From assembly GCF_004340975.1 (NCBI RefSeq), contig NZ_SLXA01000005.1, positions 113,882 to 177,881 on the forward strand: a stretch of DNA of 64,000 bases, in the 5' to 3' direction. Below the pieces are notes generated by a model. The model did no database searches and had not been told where the DNA came from. It was given only the letters and a program-made list of their open reading frames with translations. This DNA comes from Frisingicoccus caecimuris. GTDB lineage: Bacteria; Bacillota; Clostridia; Lachnospirales; Lachnospiraceae. Each line of letters starts with the position of its first letter. Position 1 is the first letter of the stretch. Of the stretch, positions 54,257 to 61,951 are shown one piece after another. Position numbers and translations under genes: made by a program.

Positions 54257-55762
54257 ATGAACATTAAAGAAGCAAAGGAAGAAATTATTCATACAGTGAG
54301 GGCCTACACGGCGAAGGATGAATTCGGAAACTATATGATCGGCATGACGCATCAGCGTCCGGTGCTTTTGATCGGACCACCGGGAATCGGAAAGACAGCC
54401 ATTATGGAGCAGGTGGCTCGAGAATGCGGTATTGGTCTGGTGGCCTATACGATTACGCATCATACTCGCCAGTCGGCGATCGGTCTGCCGATGATTGAAC
54501 ATAAGGACTTCGGGGGAAAAGAGTATCCGGTCACCGAATATACGATGAGTGAGATCATTGGCTCTGTCTATGAGCAAATGGAACGCACCGGCTTAAAAGA
54601 AGGAATTTTATTTATTGATGAAATTAACTGTGTTTCTGAAACGCTGGCGCCGACCATGCTTCAGTTTTTGCAGGGAAAGACCTTCGGTAACCATAAAGTG
54701 CCGGATGGATGGATTATCGTAGCTGCAGGAAACCCACCGGAATATAACAAGTCGGTTAAAGAGTTTGATATTGTTACCCTGGACCGTGTGAAACGGATCG
54801 ATGTGACGGAGAATCTTCCGGTCTGGAAAGAATATGCTTATAAAGCCGGCGTTCACGGAAGTATCATTTCTTATCTGGATGTAAAGAAAGAAAACTTTTA
54901 TACGGTTGAAACAACAGTGGAGGGCAAGCGTTTCGTGACAGCCCGTGGCTGGGAGGATTTGTCCCAGATGATTCGTGCCTGTGAAAAACTGGATATTCCT
55001 GTGACCGAAGGCGTGATCGGTCAATATTTGCAGCATCCACGGATTGCTAGAGAATTTTCGGCGTATATGGATCTTTATAAAAAATATGCGGCTGACTATA
55101 ATGTGGAAGATATTTTGCATGGGAAAATTTATCCAGGAGCTGAGGAACGGATCTCTTCAGCGCCCTTTGATGAAAAACTGAGTGTCCTTGGACTTCTTGT
55201 CAGTGCTTTGAGCGATGGCGCCAGGGATTGTTACGAATGGGATATTTATGTAGAGCGCTTGTTTGGCATTTTGAAATTTGTGAAAGGCCAGCCGGATTTG
55301 CTGGAAGGACTTTCAGAAGCCTTCCGTCAGGAAAAGGATAAGTGGGAGAAGAGTGAGCATGGAAAGACGATGGAAAAATCAGAGATTCGTGTAGCCCTCC
55401 GCTTAATGAATACATTAGAGGAATATCTCAGGGTTGTCCGGGAAGGTGCGGATTTTGAGACGGTTAAAAATAAATTTAATGAAGCGGTTGCCGGACGTCA
55501 ATCGATGCTGGAACAGTGGAAAACAGCTTTTGATAATTCCTTTACTTTTGTGGAAGGCGCTTTCGGCGAAAGCCAGGAGATGGTTGTCTTTATCACCGAA
55601 TTGAACTCAAGCCATTATGCGCTCTGGTTTATCGGAGAAAATGGTTGTGAGAAATATTATCAGTACAATCAGGGATTATTACTTGGCGAACGTCAGAGTG
55701 CGATCATGTCAGATATTCAGGGAATCGAAAAAGAGCTTTCCTTTTTAGGTTCAGGTCAGTAG
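54257..55762 (+). CDS. MoxR-type AAA+ ATPase
   Basis: A protein of about 501 residues. Walker A GPPGIGKT is at 40-47, Walker B GILFIDEINCV near 115-125, sensor 1 in IIVAAGNPPEYNKSV and the Arg-finger area in FDIVTLDRVKRIDV, as in MoxR/dynein-type AAA+ proteins. The C-terminal 200 residues extend beyond the usual MoxR lid and are unrecognised. The gene overlaps neither neighbour but its ribosome site lies in the end of the VWA gene, so the two are coupled. MoxR-VWA pairs act as chaperones activating protein complexes; the target here is unknown. Confidence 0.88.
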   Translation: MNIKEAKEEIIHTVRAYTAKDEFGNYMIGMTHQRPVLLIGPPGIGKTAIMEQVARECGIGLVAYTITHHTRQSAIGLPMIEHKDFGGKEYPVTEYTMSEIIGSVYEQMERTGLKEGILFIDEINCVSETLAPTMLQFLQGKTFGNHKVPDGWIIVAAGNPPEYNKSVKEFDIVTLDRVKRIDVTENLPVWKEYAYKAGVHGSIISYLDVKKENFYTVETTVEGKRFVTARGWEDLSQMIRACEKLDIPVTEGVIGQYLQHPRIAREFSAYMDLYKKYAADYNVEDILHGKIYPGAEERISSAPFDEKLSVLGLLVSALSDGARDCYEWDIYVERLFGILKFVKGQPDLLEGLSEAFRQEKDKWEKSEHGKTMEKSEIRVALRLMNTLEEYLRVVREGADFETVKNKFNEAVAGRQSMLEQWKTAFDNSFTFVEGAFGESQEMVVFITELNSSHYALWFIGENGCEKYYQYNQGLLLGERQSAIMSDIQGIEKELSFLGSGQ

Positions 55763-55775
55763 GAGGATTATACGA

Positions 55776-57164
55776 ATGAAGGAAAATACATGGAATACTT
55801 ATACAGATGAAGATTTGGAAATGATGGATGCGTTGATTCAGGGATATAAATTTTTTCTGGATAATGGAAAAACGGAAAGAGAATGTGTACGCCAGATGAT
55901 TGGGGCGGCCAAACAGTACGGTTATGTTTCCATGGAAGATGTCATCCGGGGCGGACATATATTGAGACATGGAAGTAAAGTTTATGCACAGACAAAAGGA
56001 AAAGCTGTGATGTTTATCAATATCGGATTATTCCCTGTGGAAGAAGGATTAAATATTCTTGGCGCTCATATTGACTCCCCCCGCCTGGACTTAAAACAGA
56101 ATCCGCTTTATGAGGATACAGAGCTGGCCTATATGGATACTCATTATTACGGCGGTATTAAAAAATATCAGTGGGTAACATTGCCGCTGGCGCTTCATGG
56201 GACCATTGTCAAAAAAGACGGCAGTCATGTAGAAATCAATATCGGTGAAGATGAAAACGACCCGGTATTCGGGGTAACGGACCTCCTTGTCCACCTGTCA
56301 GCCAAACAGCTTGACAAAAAAGGTGCTGTTGTTGTGGAGGGGGAAAATCTGGACATTCTTGTGGGAAGCCGACCGTTGAAAGATTCAGATACTAAGGATA
56401 AGGTCAAAGCAAATATCTTAAAACTCCTGAAAGAAAAATATGACATTGAAGAAGAAGATTTTGTCTCCGGTGAGATTGAAGTTGTGCCTGCCGGAAAATC
56501 CAGAGATTTTGGCCTGGACCGGAGCATGATCATGGGTTATGGACAGGATGACCGGGTATGTGCCTATACATCTTTGATGGCGATGCTGTCTGTAGTTGAG
56601 GTGATGCGGACCAGTGTCGCTGTTTTCGTGGATAAAGAAGAGATCGGCAGCGTGGGCGCTTCCAGTATGGGTTCCAGATTCTTTGAGAATACCATTGCCG
56701 AAGTCCTTCAGGCAATGGGCAAATTAAATGATATTACCCTTCGACGGACTCTGGCAAATTCAAAAATGATCTCCTCGGATGTGAATGCAGCCTATGACCC
56801 GGCCTATTCCTCTGTATTTGAGAAAAATAATACGGCTTATTTTGGGCATGGTGTCGTATTTAATAAATATACAGGTGCCCGCGGAAAGGCTGGCTCAAAT
56901 GATGCCGGAGCTGAATATGTTGCTCGTATCCGCCGGATTATGGATGAGAACAAAGTGGCATATCAGATGGCTGAGATGGGAAAAGTAGATGCTGGCGGCG
57001 GCAACACCATCGCCTGGATTCCGGCGGCTTACGACATGGATGTCATCGACTGTGGTGTTCCGGTACTCAGCATGCATGCACCGTGGGAAGTAACAAGCAA
57101 GGCAGATATTTATGAGGCTGAAAAATGCTATGAGACTTTTTTGAAAACAAAAGACTGGATTTAA
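55776..57164 (+). CDS. M18 family aminopeptidase
   Basis: A 462-residue zinc aminopeptidase of the M18 (aspartyl aminopeptidase-like) family. Metal-binding motifs: LGAHIDSPRLDL (H98, D100), GYGQDDRVCAY, VDKEEIGSVGASS and the C-terminal SMHAPWEVTSKAD. Cytoplasmic, 462 residues being normal length. It cleaves N-terminal amino acids from peptides; the exact specificity is not predicted. AGGAGG precedes the ATG. Confidence 0.93.
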   Translation: MKENTWNTYTDEDLEMMDALIQGYKFFLDNGKTERECVRQMIGAAKQYGYVSMEDVIRGGHILRHGSKVYAQTKGKAVMFINIGLFPVEEGLNILGAHIDSPRLDLKQNPLYEDTELAYMDTHYYGGIKKYQWVTLPLALHGTIVKKDGSHVEINIGEDENDPVFGVTDLLVHLSAKQLDKKGAVVVEGENLDILVGSRPLKDSDTKDKVKANILKLLKEKYDIEEEDFVSGEIEVVPAGKSRDFGLDRSMIMGYGQDDRVCAYTSLMAMLSVVEVMRTSVAVFVDKEEIGSVGASSMGSRFFENTIAEVLQAMGKLNDITLRRTLANSKMISSDVNAAYDPAYSSVFEKNNTAYFGHGVVFNKYTGARGKAGSNDAGAEYVARIRRIMDENKVAYQMAEMGKVDAGGGNTIAWIPAAYDMDVIDCGVPVLSMHAPWEVTSKADIYEAEKCYETFLKTKDWI

Positions 57165-57167
57165 ATC

Positions 57168-57196
57168 TTGATAAACCAAATCTGGTGTGTTACACT
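57168..57196 (+). promoter_or_regulatory. Candidate promoter ahead of the COG0523 GTPase
   Basis: TTGATA (57168-57173), 17-base spacer, TACACT (57191-57196). The expected transcript would begin almost directly at the following hairpin. Confidence 0.5.
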
Positions 57197-57206
57197 AAGA
57201 GATGGT

Positions 57207-57236
57207 AATTCCGTCATTCTCAGACGGAATTTTTTT
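57207..57236 (+). terminator. Terminator hairpin between the aminopeptidase and COG0523 genes
   Basis: AATTCCGTC (57207-57215) pairs with GACGGAATT (57223-57231), followed by a run of T. It ends aminopeptidase transcripts; it also falls just after the candidate promoter, which may be regulatory. Confidence 0.8.
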
Positions 57237-57273
57237 ACAAGGTGTTTTTAAAACTGGAAAGGTAGTGACTATA

Positions 57274-58323
57274 GTGACTAAAATTGATATTATTTCTGGA
57301 TTTTTAGGTGCTGGCAAAACCACATTGATAAAAAAACTGTTATCTGAGGCTTTTGCAGATGAAAAGGTTGTTCTTATTGAAAACGAATTTGGTGAGATTG
57401 GTATTGACGGCGGTTTTTTAAAGGATGCAGGTGTTGAGATCACAGAGATGAATTCCGGATGTATCTGTTGTTCACTGGTTGGTGATTTTGGTACGGCACT
57501 GGAAAAGGTTATTCATGATTATGCACCGGACCGGGTGATCATTGAACCGTCAGGTGTAGGAAAATTGTCGGATGTTATCCGGGCGGTAGAAGGTGTTGGA
57601 GAAAAAGTAGATATTTGTTTAAACAGTTATACAGCAGTCGTTGACGGCCAGAAATGTAAGATGTATATGAAGAATTTCGGAGAATTCTTTAATAATCAGA
57701 TTGAACATGCAAAAACGATCGTTTTGAGCCGCACTCAGAAGATGTCCGAGGATAAACTGACAAAGTGTCTTGAAATGATCAAAGAGCATAATCCAAAAGC
57801 AACAATTGTCACAACGGCATGGGATGATATTGACGGCACAAAGATTTTGGATGCCATGGAAAGAGAAAATGATTTTGTTTTGAAACTTCTTGAAGAAGAG
57901 CATGAGCATCATCATCACGACCATGAGCATGAGCATCATCATGACCATGAGCACGAGCATCATCATCATCACGATCATGATCATGGCCCGGACTGTACCT
58001 GTGGCTGTCATGATCACGACCACGAACATGGCCATCATCATGCAGATGATGTATTTACAAGTTGGGGTCAGGAGACGGCGAAGAAATATGACCGCGATCA
58101 GATGCAGATGACTTTGGATGTGCTGGCCCATTCCGAAGATTATGGTATGATTTTAAGAGCGAAGGGTATGGTCCCGGATACAAAGGGCGGCTGGATTTAT
58201 TTTGACCTTGTTCCGGGCGAGTTTGAATTGCGGGACGGTGAACCGGATGTTACCGGACGTCTTTGTGTGATCGGTTCTGAATTAAAGGAAGACAAACTGG
58301 CAGAATTATTCGGTCTGAACTAG
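57274..58323 (+). CDS. COG0523/CobW-type GTPase with long His-rich metal-binding insert
   Basis: A 349-residue putative metallochaperone GTPase. Walker A GFLGAGKTT is at residues 9-17; the family metal motif CxCC is C63-I-C65-C66 (NSGCICCSLVGD). Between the GTPase and the C-terminal CobW_C domain lies a stretch of about 50 residues dominated by His, Asp and Glu (HEHHHHDHEHEHHHDHEHE and on, about 209-260) with CTCGC, surely a zinc or nickel store. The GTG at 57274 is chosen from GGAAAGG placement and because the earlier in-frame ATG lies in the upstream hairpin. Paired with the next CobW-like gene. Confidence 0.88.
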   Translation: MTKIDIISGFLGAGKTTLIKKLLSEAFADEKVVLIENEFGEIGIDGGFLKDAGVEITEMNSGCICCSLVGDFGTALEKVIHDYAPDRVIIEPSGVGKLSDVIRAVEGVGEKVDICLNSYTAVVDGQKCKMYMKNFGEFFNNQIEHAKTIVLSRTQKMSEDKLTKCLEMIKEHNPKATIVTTAWDDIDGTKILDAMERENDFVLKLLEEEHEHHHHDHEHEHHHDHEHEHHHHHDHDHGPDCTCGCHDHDHEHGHHHADDVFTSWGQETAKKYDRDQMQMTLDVLAHSEDYGMILRAKGMVPDTKGGWIYFDLVPGEFELRDGEPDVTGRLCVIGSELKEDKLAELFGLN

Positions 58324-58339
58324 AACGGAGGAAAGACAA

Positions 58340-59284
58340 ATGCAGGTTCCTGTTTATTTAATTACCGGTTTTCTGGAGAGCGGTAAGACAACCTTCATTG
58401 AACAGGTCATTCTGGAAGGAAATTTTGTAGAAGATGAAAAAACCCTGTTGATCCTCACTGAGGAAGGCGAAGCGGAGATTGAACCCAAATTACTTGAACA
58501 GTACAATGTGGATGTGGTGACCGTAGAGGATAAAGAGGAGTTCACCCTGGACTTCCTTAAAAAATGTCGCCGGGAACATCGCCCACAGCAGGTTATTATT
58601 GAATATAACGGCATGTGGCCGGTCAGTGAGTTTATCCGCATGCAGCTTCCGTATCGTTGGGAGCTTTTTCAGGTGGTTACCACAGTAGATGCATCCACAT
58701 TCCAATTATATATGAACAATATGCGTTCTCTGATGGCAGATATTCTGACCTGTACTCAGATGGCGATTTTTAACCGATGTAATGAAGAAACGACAGATAT
58801 TTCGTACCTGATTCGTAATGTAAAGGTGCTCAACAGCAAAGCCGAACTTATTTTTGAAGCGGAAAACGGAGATATTCTGGACCCGGGTGAAGACATTCTG
58901 CCTTATGATGTAAACCAGGATGTTATCGAGATTGACGATGATAATTACGGTATCTGGTATCTGGATGCTTTGGATCACGGTGAGCGGTATGAGGGTAAGG
59001 ATGTTATCATCAAAGGGATGGTATTCCGTTCGAAAAACTTTGAGGATGGATATTTTGTGCCGGGACGTATGGCCATGACCTGTTGTGCCGATGATATTAC
59101 TTTCCTTGGTTTTTTATGTAAAAGTAAGTTTGCGTCACGTTTAAAGAATAAGCAGTGGGTTCGGGTGACGGCGACAGTGCGATTGGAGCACAGGGATGAA
59201 TATCATGGTATTGGTCCGGTACTTTATGCAAAACGTATCGAAAAGGCAATAAAACCGGAAGAGGATATGGTTTATTTCAATTAA
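58340..59284 (+). CDS. CobW-type GTPase fused to a DUF1980-like C-terminal domain
   Basis: A 314-residue protein. The N-terminal GTPase has Walker A GFLESGKTT (10-18) but lacks the CxCC motif, with IIEYNGMWPVSEF in the matching region. From about residue 190 it changes to a domain like the C-terminus of the YcgQ/DUF1980 (TIGR03943) proteins, recognised by VIIKGMVFRSKNFEDGYFV and GRMAMTCCADDITFLGFLC, which in relatives belongs to a membrane partner of CobW proteins. GGAGG precedes the ATG 16 bases after the first GTPase gene. A metal (zinc) trafficking role is probable. Confidence 0.78.
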   Translation: MQVPVYLITGFLESGKTTFIEQVILEGNFVEDEKTLLILTEEGEAEIEPKLLEQYNVDVVTVEDKEEFTLDFLKKCRREHRPQQVIIEYNGMWPVSEFIRMQLPYRWELFQVVTTVDASTFQLYMNNMRSLMADILTCTQMAIFNRCNEETTDISYLIRNVKVLNSKAELIFEAENGDILDPGEDILPYDVNQDVIEIDDDNYGIWYLDALDHGERYEGKDVIIKGMVFRSKNFEDGYFVPGRMAMTCCADDITFLGFLCKSKFASRLKNKQWVRVTATVRLEHRDEYHGIGPVLYAKRIEKAIKPEEDMVYFN

Positions 59285-59308
59285 AGAATATGACAGGCAG
59301 ACAGGCGG

Positions 59309-59349
59309 TCCCGTCCAACGGTTACTAAAATCGATTGGACGGGATTTTT
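59309..59349 (+). terminator. Terminator of the CobW pair
   Basis: TCCCGTCCAA (59309-59318) pairs with TTGGACGGGA (59335-59344), followed by TTTTTATG. Confidence 0.88.
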
Positions 59350-59380
59350 ATGATTCCAAAACAAGTGTAATAGCAGGTTA

Positions 59381-59409
59381 TTGACAACTAATTCTAATCG
59401 GGGTAATAT
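59381..59409 (+). promoter_or_regulatory. Promoter of feoAB
   Basis: TTGACA (59381-59386), 17-base spacer, TAATAT (59404-59409). I do not see a convincing Fur or DtxR box over it. Confidence 0.75.
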
Positions 59410-59459
59410 GTATGGGGTAAATGAGAATATAATATGAATGATAGATGGAGGAATTGAAA

Positions 59460-59702
59460 ATGACTTTATCGGAAGGTATTCCGGGAATGGAATATGTTGT
59501 TGAATCGACCAGACTGAATGAAAAAGTTGGTCGCAGGCTGGAGGCCCTTGGGTTGATTCATGGAACGCAGGTGGAGGTTTTAAATAGAAAGAAAAACGGA
59601 ACAATGATCTTTAAGGTCAGAGGTACTCGGATGGCTGTCGGAAAGGAAATTTCTATGGGTATTTATGTAAGGGAGGGTCATTATGAACGAACAGGTAATT
59701 AA
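59460..59702 (+). CDS. feoA: Ferrous iron transport protein A
   Basis: An 80-residue SH3-like cytoplasmic protein (MTLSEGIPGMEYVVESTRLN, RRLEALGLIHGTQVEVL, MAVGKEISMGIYV) that assists FeoB. The ATG at 59460 follows GGAGG; a longer reading from 59445 would include this ribosome site. Its end overlaps feoB by 20 bases, so translation is coupled. Confidence 0.93.
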   Translation: MTLSEGIPGMEYVVESTRLNEKVGRRLEALGLIHGTQVEVLNRKKNGTMIFKVRGTRMAVGKEISMGIYVREGHYERTGN

Positions 59703-61740
59703 TGTTGCCTTTGCAGGAAATCCGAACTGTGGAAAAACCACTTTATTTAATGCTTATACGGGTGCCAGACTGAAAGTGGCAAATTGGCCGGGGGTCACGG
59801 TAGAGAAAAAGGAAGGTGCCTTTAAGTTTCATGAATATCAGTACAAGCTGGTAGACCTTCCGGGAATTTACAGTTTGACCTGCTATTCTACGGAAGAAAT
59901 TTTGTCCCGACAGTATTTGCTTGGGGATGAGGTGGACGTGGTGGTGGACGTGGCGGATGCTTCAAACCTGGAGAGAAATCTCTACTTAACTTTACAGCTT
60001 ATCGAACTTGGAAAACCGGTCGTGCTGGCTCTGAATATGATGGATATCGTTGAGGAGCGGGGCATGGAATTGGACATCCATCGTTTACCTGAAATGCTGG
60101 GGATTCCGGTCGTGCCTGTTTCGGCGAGAAAACGGACAGGTCTCGAGGTACTGATGCATGCTGTGGCCCATCATCAGGGAAAAGGTAACAGCGTGCCAGT
60201 GGAACATCATCACGATCTGGTGTGTCAGAGTGTCCATCGTCACAATCATCACAAAGAGTTTGCGATGGTGTATTCGGATGATATCGAGGATAAGATTGAC
60301 GACCTGGAAGAGCGGCTGCTGACTGAGTTTCCGAATATTGTCAATCCGAGGTGGCATGCAATTAAAATACTTGAAAAAGACCCGGAAGTCATGAAGAACT
60401 ATCCGATACGTACAGAAGATATCGTTGATAAGAATTATGAACATGAAATTATCAACCAGAAGTATGACTTTATTGAAGAAGTTATCGACGAAGTTCTTAT
60501 GAATAAGGCTCAGAAGGAAGCGTGGACAGAAAAGGTTGACCAGTGGATGACCCATCCGGTCTGGGGCATGCCGATATTTTTCGGAATAATGGCCATTGTT
60601 TTTCTTCTGACCTTTGTTGTCGGAGACTGGATTGCGGGGGGATTTGAAATTTTTATTGCCGGTGTAGCCAATGGCATTCAGTATGGTATGGAACTTTTGC
60701 ATCTGAGCCCCACATTGATTTCTCTTGTCTGTGACGGTATTATTGCCGGCGTTGGCGGCATATTGACGTTCCTTCCGAATATTTTTATGCTGTTTCTGGC
60801 ATTGGCCTTTCTGGAGGATAGTGGATATATGTCCCGAGTGGCTTACGTCATGGATGGACTGATGGGGAAAATGGGACTTTCCGGACGAGCCTTTATTCCG
60901 ATGCTGCTTGGCTTTGGATGTACCGTCCCGGCTATTATGAGTGCCAGAACACTGGAAGATACAAGAGACCGGCTTCGGACCATTATGGTGACACCATTTA
61001 TGTCCTGCAGCGCCCGGCTTCCGATTTATGTTCTGTTTTCTAAAATGTTTTTTGGGAAATTTGCGATGGCTGCCGCCTTTTCCATGTATGTGATCGGACT
61101 GATCATGGCTATTCTGGTGGCTTTGATTTACAGTAAAATTGTCTGTCGAAATGAGGAGAAGAATTGCCTTTTGATCGAACTTCCCGAATATAAATCGCCA
61201 AATGCCCGGACCATCATCATTTATGTATGGGAAAAGGTGAAGGACTATCTGACAAAAGCAGGAACAACGATTTTTGTTGGTTCGGTTCTCCTGTGGCTCA
61301 TTATGAATTTCGGAGCGGCAGGTATGGTGTCGGATATTTCTGACAGCTTTGCAGCTTCTATCGGACATTTTCTCGTTCCGGTACTGGCTCCGGCAGGTTT
61401 GGGGCTGTGGCAGATCGGGGTTGCACTGATTTCAGGTATTGCAGCTAAAGAGCTGGTTGTTTCGAGCTGCAGCGTTCTGTTTGCAATGAATATCAATTCG
61501 GATATTGGTATTGAAAATTTTCACTATGTTTTGGAAAATATGGGATTTGGGACGATTAATGCTTATGCATTGATGGTGTTCTGTCTGCTTTACATACCGT
61601 GTATGGCTACTATTGCAACCATTCGAAAAGAAACAAACTCCTGGCGGTGGACAATAGGAATGATACTGATGCAGTTACTCGTAGCCTGGGGAATGGCTGT
61701 TATGGTGTTCCAGGTGGGATCTGTGTTGATTGGAGGTTGA
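59683..61740 (+). CDS. feoB: Ferrous iron transporter FeoB
   Basis: A 685-residue membrane transporter for Fe2+. The N-terminal G domain has GNPNCGKTT (12-20), VDLPGIYSL and LNMMD; then a GDI-like helical part with a His-rich stretch (EHHHDLVCQSVHRHNHHKE, about 175-195) and eight or more membrane helices with the Gate motifs (LTFLPNIFMLFLALAFLEDS, GFGCTVPAIMSARTL, CSARLPIYVL). The stop overlaps the feoAB-linked small gene region. Full length, slightly shorter than E. coli FeoB as in Firmicutes. Confidence 0.96.
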   Translation: MNEQVINVAFAGNPNCGKTTLFNAYTGARLKVANWPGVTVEKKEGAFKFHEYQYKLVDLPGIYSLTCYSTEEILSRQYLLGDEVDVVVDVADASNLERNLYLTLQLIELGKPVVLALNMMDIVEERGMELDIHRLPEMLGIPVVPVSARKRTGLEVLMHAVAHHQGKGNSVPVEHHHDLVCQSVHRHNHHKEFAMVYSDDIEDKIDDLEERLLTEFPNIVNPRWHAIKILEKDPEVMKNYPIRTEDIVDKNYEHEIINQKYDFIEEVIDEVLMNKAQKEAWTEKVDQWMTHPVWGMPIFFGIMAIVFLLTFVVGDWIAGGFEIFIAGVANGIQYGMELLHLSPTLISLVCDGIIAGVGGILTFLPNIFMLFLALAFLEDSGYMSRVAYVMDGLMGKMGLSGRAFIPMLLGFGCTVPAIMSARTLEDTRDRLRTIMVTPFMSCSARLPIYVLFSKMFFGKFAMAAAFSMYVIGLIMAILVALIYSKIVCRNEEKNCLLIELPEYKSPNARTIIIYVWEKVKDYLTKAGTTIFVGSVLLWLIMNFGAAGMVSDISDSFAASIGHFLVPVLAPAGLGLWQIGVALISGIAAKELVVSSCSVLFAMNINSDIGIENFHYVLENMGFGTINAYALMVFCLLYIPCMATIATIRKETNSWRWTIGMILMQLLVAWGMAVMVFQVGSVLIGG

Positions 61741-61747
61741 TGTTTCG

Positions 61748-61900
61748 ATGATTTGGTCTGTAATTATTGGAATACTATTGATGCTTTATGTGTTGTGGAT
61801 CATTCTACGAAGGATTCGCCAGTTTCGGTCAGGAAAGTTTTGCAATTGCAGTGATTGCAGCGATTGTGGATGCGTGAGCTGTTCAAAATCATGTAAATAG
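61748..61900 (+). CDS. FeoB-associated Cys-rich membrane protein
   Basis: A 50-residue protein found by reading on after feoB: an N-terminal membrane helix (MIWSVIIGILLMLYVLWIIL), a basic turn (RRIRQFRSGK), then seven Cys in 18 residues (FCNCSDCSDCGCVSCSKSCK). This matches the small Cys-rich partners next to feoB in Firmicutes (PF12669-like). ATG 61748 has GGAGG eleven bases ahead; it starts seven bases after the feoB stop. Probably a FeoC-like accessory handling Fe2+. Confidence 0.85.
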   Translation: MIWSVIIGILLMLYVLWIILRRIRQFRSGKFCNCSDCSDCGCVSCSKSCK

Positions 61901-61903
61901 AAG

Positions 61904-61937
61904 AGAAGGTATCCGGTTTTTCCGAATACCTTCTTTT
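61904..61937 (+). terminator. Terminator of the feo operon
   Basis: AGAAGGTAT (61904-61912) pairs with ATACCTTCT (61926-61934) with an inner CGG/CCG, followed by TTTTTG. The group II intron begins right after it. Confidence 0.88.
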
Positions 61938-61951
61938 TGTTTGCGCGCCAT

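Noticed and set aside
57619..58131. Minus-strand frame rich in Met/Val/Ile opposite the His-rich insert
   Set aside because: It is the complement of the CAT/CAC/GAT repeats of the metal-binding stretch, hence low-complexity.
59387..59459. Fur or DtxR box over the feoAB promoter
   Set aside because: AT-rich partial matches only; no dyad close to the known consensus.
60085..61368. Long open frame on the minus strand (427 codons)
   Set aside because: It is antisense to feoB, has no ribosome site or recognisable domain, and its composition (His, Lys, Asn-rich) is that of a codon shadow.
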